This document shows positions 63,059-64,000 of a stretch of DNA of 64,000 nucleotides, piece by piece (within the stretch, counting starts at the first letter, position 1; each line of letters begins with the position of its first letter). The translations under genes were made by a program, and so were the position numbers. This stretch comes from Lachnospiraceae bacterium (GTDB taxonomy: Bacteria > Bacillota > Clostridia > Lachnospirales > Lachnospiraceae): the NCBI GenBank assembly GCA_017437065.1, contig JAFSBX010000076.1, positions 152,466-216,465 of the forward strand. The letters are read 5' to 3'. Below the pieces are notes generated by a model. It was not told the origin of the DNA and made no database searches. It saw nothing but the letters and a program-made list of their open reading frames with translations.

Positions 63059-63943
63059 ATGAGAATTACTACAGAACAGGAAGCAGTTCTTGATGAACTG
63101 ATTTGTGAAAGGCTTAACGATAATCCGGAAAATAGTGTGTTGATACAGAATTTTGAAAATGAAAAAGGAGTTCTGATTGTCAATTATTTAAAGCAGTATG
63201 GGCTTAGAGAAGATTCGGAAGGCAATACTGCTTTTTACATTGTGAAAACGAAGAATAAAGATATATTAATGTTTTTTTCGTTGAAGTGTGGAGAATTATT
63301 TGATACTCTCTTTGATGAAGAAGAAATAACGGAAAGTTATGAAGAATATCTGCTTATCGTTCAGGCTTTGAAAAATGCAGACATAGACGGTGCGGCACAA
63401 GAAAAAGCTATTAATAAACTAAAAGCTATGAGTAAGGCTCAGGGGATGCCGTTACATAAAGTATTGAATTATGTGTTAAAGGAAACAAGAACTAAAGCTA
63501 AAAAGTTAAAAATGCTTAACAATGATAAGAAAACAGAACGTAATGAGAACATTTCCAGAGTAAGTAAAACCTATCCGGGAGTTGAATTAGTACATTTTTG
63601 TACAAATGAAAATGCCAAAGCTGCATGGTCTTCTTTAGGAATAAAGCGTCCAATGGGAGAGGTTATTTTTTGGAAAAAGATAGTACCTAAATTTTTTGAG
63701 GTACAAAAAATAGTTGGATGTGAGTATGCTTTTTTATTTGCAGCGGATTTATCAGAAGATAGAACATTAATAAATTATTATAATGTGTCGTTGAAATTTG
63801 TGATGGAAGTTGAAATGGGAACAAATAAACCGTTTTATGATTTTGCTTGTGCCTTTATGTGTCAAAAGTTAAGTTCCTTAAGGGAAAATGAAAAAGAATA
63901 TTTTGACAATTTCAATATTGATAGTGAGGATGAGGTTGTGTAA
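63059..63943 (+). CDS. Putative toxin partner with a GNAT-like domain
   Basis: A 294-residue protein whose pattern suggests a GNAT (acetyltransferase) fold split by a helical insertion. Early strands lie around AFYIVKTKNKDILMFFSLKCG (about 58-78). An alpha-helical, charged insert spans about 85-165. The closing strands are VELVHFCTN and a GCEYAFLFAADLS..LINYYNVSLKF end (about 218-250). GNAT-type proteins are known toxins that acetylate tRNA or other targets. The 13-base spacing behind a Panacea-domain gene is typical of an antitoxin-toxin operon. The function is inferred; no motif proves acetyl-CoA binding. The gene ends 57 bases before the window edge. Confidence 0.65.
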   Translation: MRITTEQEAVLDELICERLNDNPENSVLIQNFENEKGVLIVNYLKQYGLREDSEGNTAFYIVKTKNKDILMFFSLKCGELFDTLFDEEEITESYEEYLLIVQALKNADIDGAAQEKAINKLKAMSKAQGMPLHKVLNYVLKETRTKAKKLKMLNNDKKTERNENISRVSKTYPGVELVHFCTNENAKAAWSSLGIKRPMGEVIFWKKIVPKFFEVQKIVGCEYAFLFAADLSEDRTLINYYNVSLKFVMEVEMGTNKPFYDFACAFMCQKLSSLRENEKEYFDNFNIDSEDEVV

Positions 63944-64000
63944 TAGCTCATTACTACATCGTTTTTGAAAGAGTCATTTGTCAGTCATCCATCAAGTCAT

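Noticed and set aside
1-64000. CRISPR arrays, tRNA or rRNA genes, insertion sequences, prophage
   Set aside because: No regular direct repeats with spacers, no transposase or integrase genes, and no recognisable tRNA or rRNA sequence on either strand were seen by reading. A tRNAscan and an IS search would settle this.

Overview
The window is a gene-dense, AT-rich chromosomal segment from a spore-forming anaerobic Firmicute, most likely a Lachnospiraceae-type Clostridium. The evidence is an Rnf complex in the clostridial order C-D-G-E-A-B, ATP-type PEP carboxykinase, a five-gene Na+-translocating biotin decarboxylase operon, and spore or peptidoglycan genes (DacF-like carboxypeptidases, a SleB-type hydrolase, a SpoVB/MOP flippase, a Spo0A-type DNA-binding protein, SpoVE/FtsW with a class B PBP). 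Genus cannot be assigned from the sequence alone. No rRNA, tRNA, insertion sequence, prophage or CRISPR array was seen.

Layout. 1-9.4 kb: a gene tail cut by the window edge, glycyl- and alanyl-tRNA synthetases, the short rpsU gene with its own promoter and folded leader, a small membrane protein, a DacF-type carboxypeptidase, a membrane-anchored phosphoesterase and scpA-scpB. 9.4-18 kb: an FAD protein of the UDP-galactopyranose mutase/protoporphyrinogen oxidase superfamily, a radical SAM-SPASM protein and a large membrane protein on the minus strand, nagA, a second carboxypeptidase and trpS. 18-23.5 kb: the decarboxylase operon (carboxyltransferase, OadG-like lipoprotein, biotin carrier, beta pump, OadA-like carboxyltransferase). 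23.5-29.5 kb: an RpiR regulator with a flavoprotein, then cmk-ispH-rpsA and a cheR. 29.5-37.1 kb: an exonuclease-like gene, a structured inverted-repeat element, rnfCDGEAB and, convergently, apbE, whose product would flavinylate RnfD and RnfG. 37-44.6 kb: a GH25-like protein with an altered catalytic motif, an AP2/degenerate-HNH/AP2 protein, a SleB-like hydrolase, thrC, a REC-GGDEF protein and citrate synthase. 44.8-51.6 kb: deoC, an Xaa-Pro aminopeptidase, pckA, a receiver-less Spo0A-type regulator and glgA. 51.7-61.8 kb: flippase, NusG-II protein, Gx transporter, ruvAB, zapA, a U32 protein, FtsW/SpoVE and a PBP overlapping it by 119 nt. 61.8-64 kb: an AT-rich non-coding stretch, then a Panacea-domain gene paired with a GNAT-like gene, which looks like an accessory toxin-antitoxin module.

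How it fits together. Energy metabolism centres on the ferredoxin/NAD couple (Rnf, matured by ApbE) and the oxaloacetate node (PckA, citrate synthase, biotin-dependent carboxyl transfer coupled to ion pumping). The rest is translation, chromosome segregation and repair (ScpAB, RuvAB), cell wall and sporulation. The least ordinary items are the Panacea/GNAT pair, the AP2-HNH-AP2 protein, the folded 135-bp element before rnf, the two-carboxyltransferase decarboxylase operon, the receiver-less Spo0A-type protein, and a short motif found four times directly after terminators.
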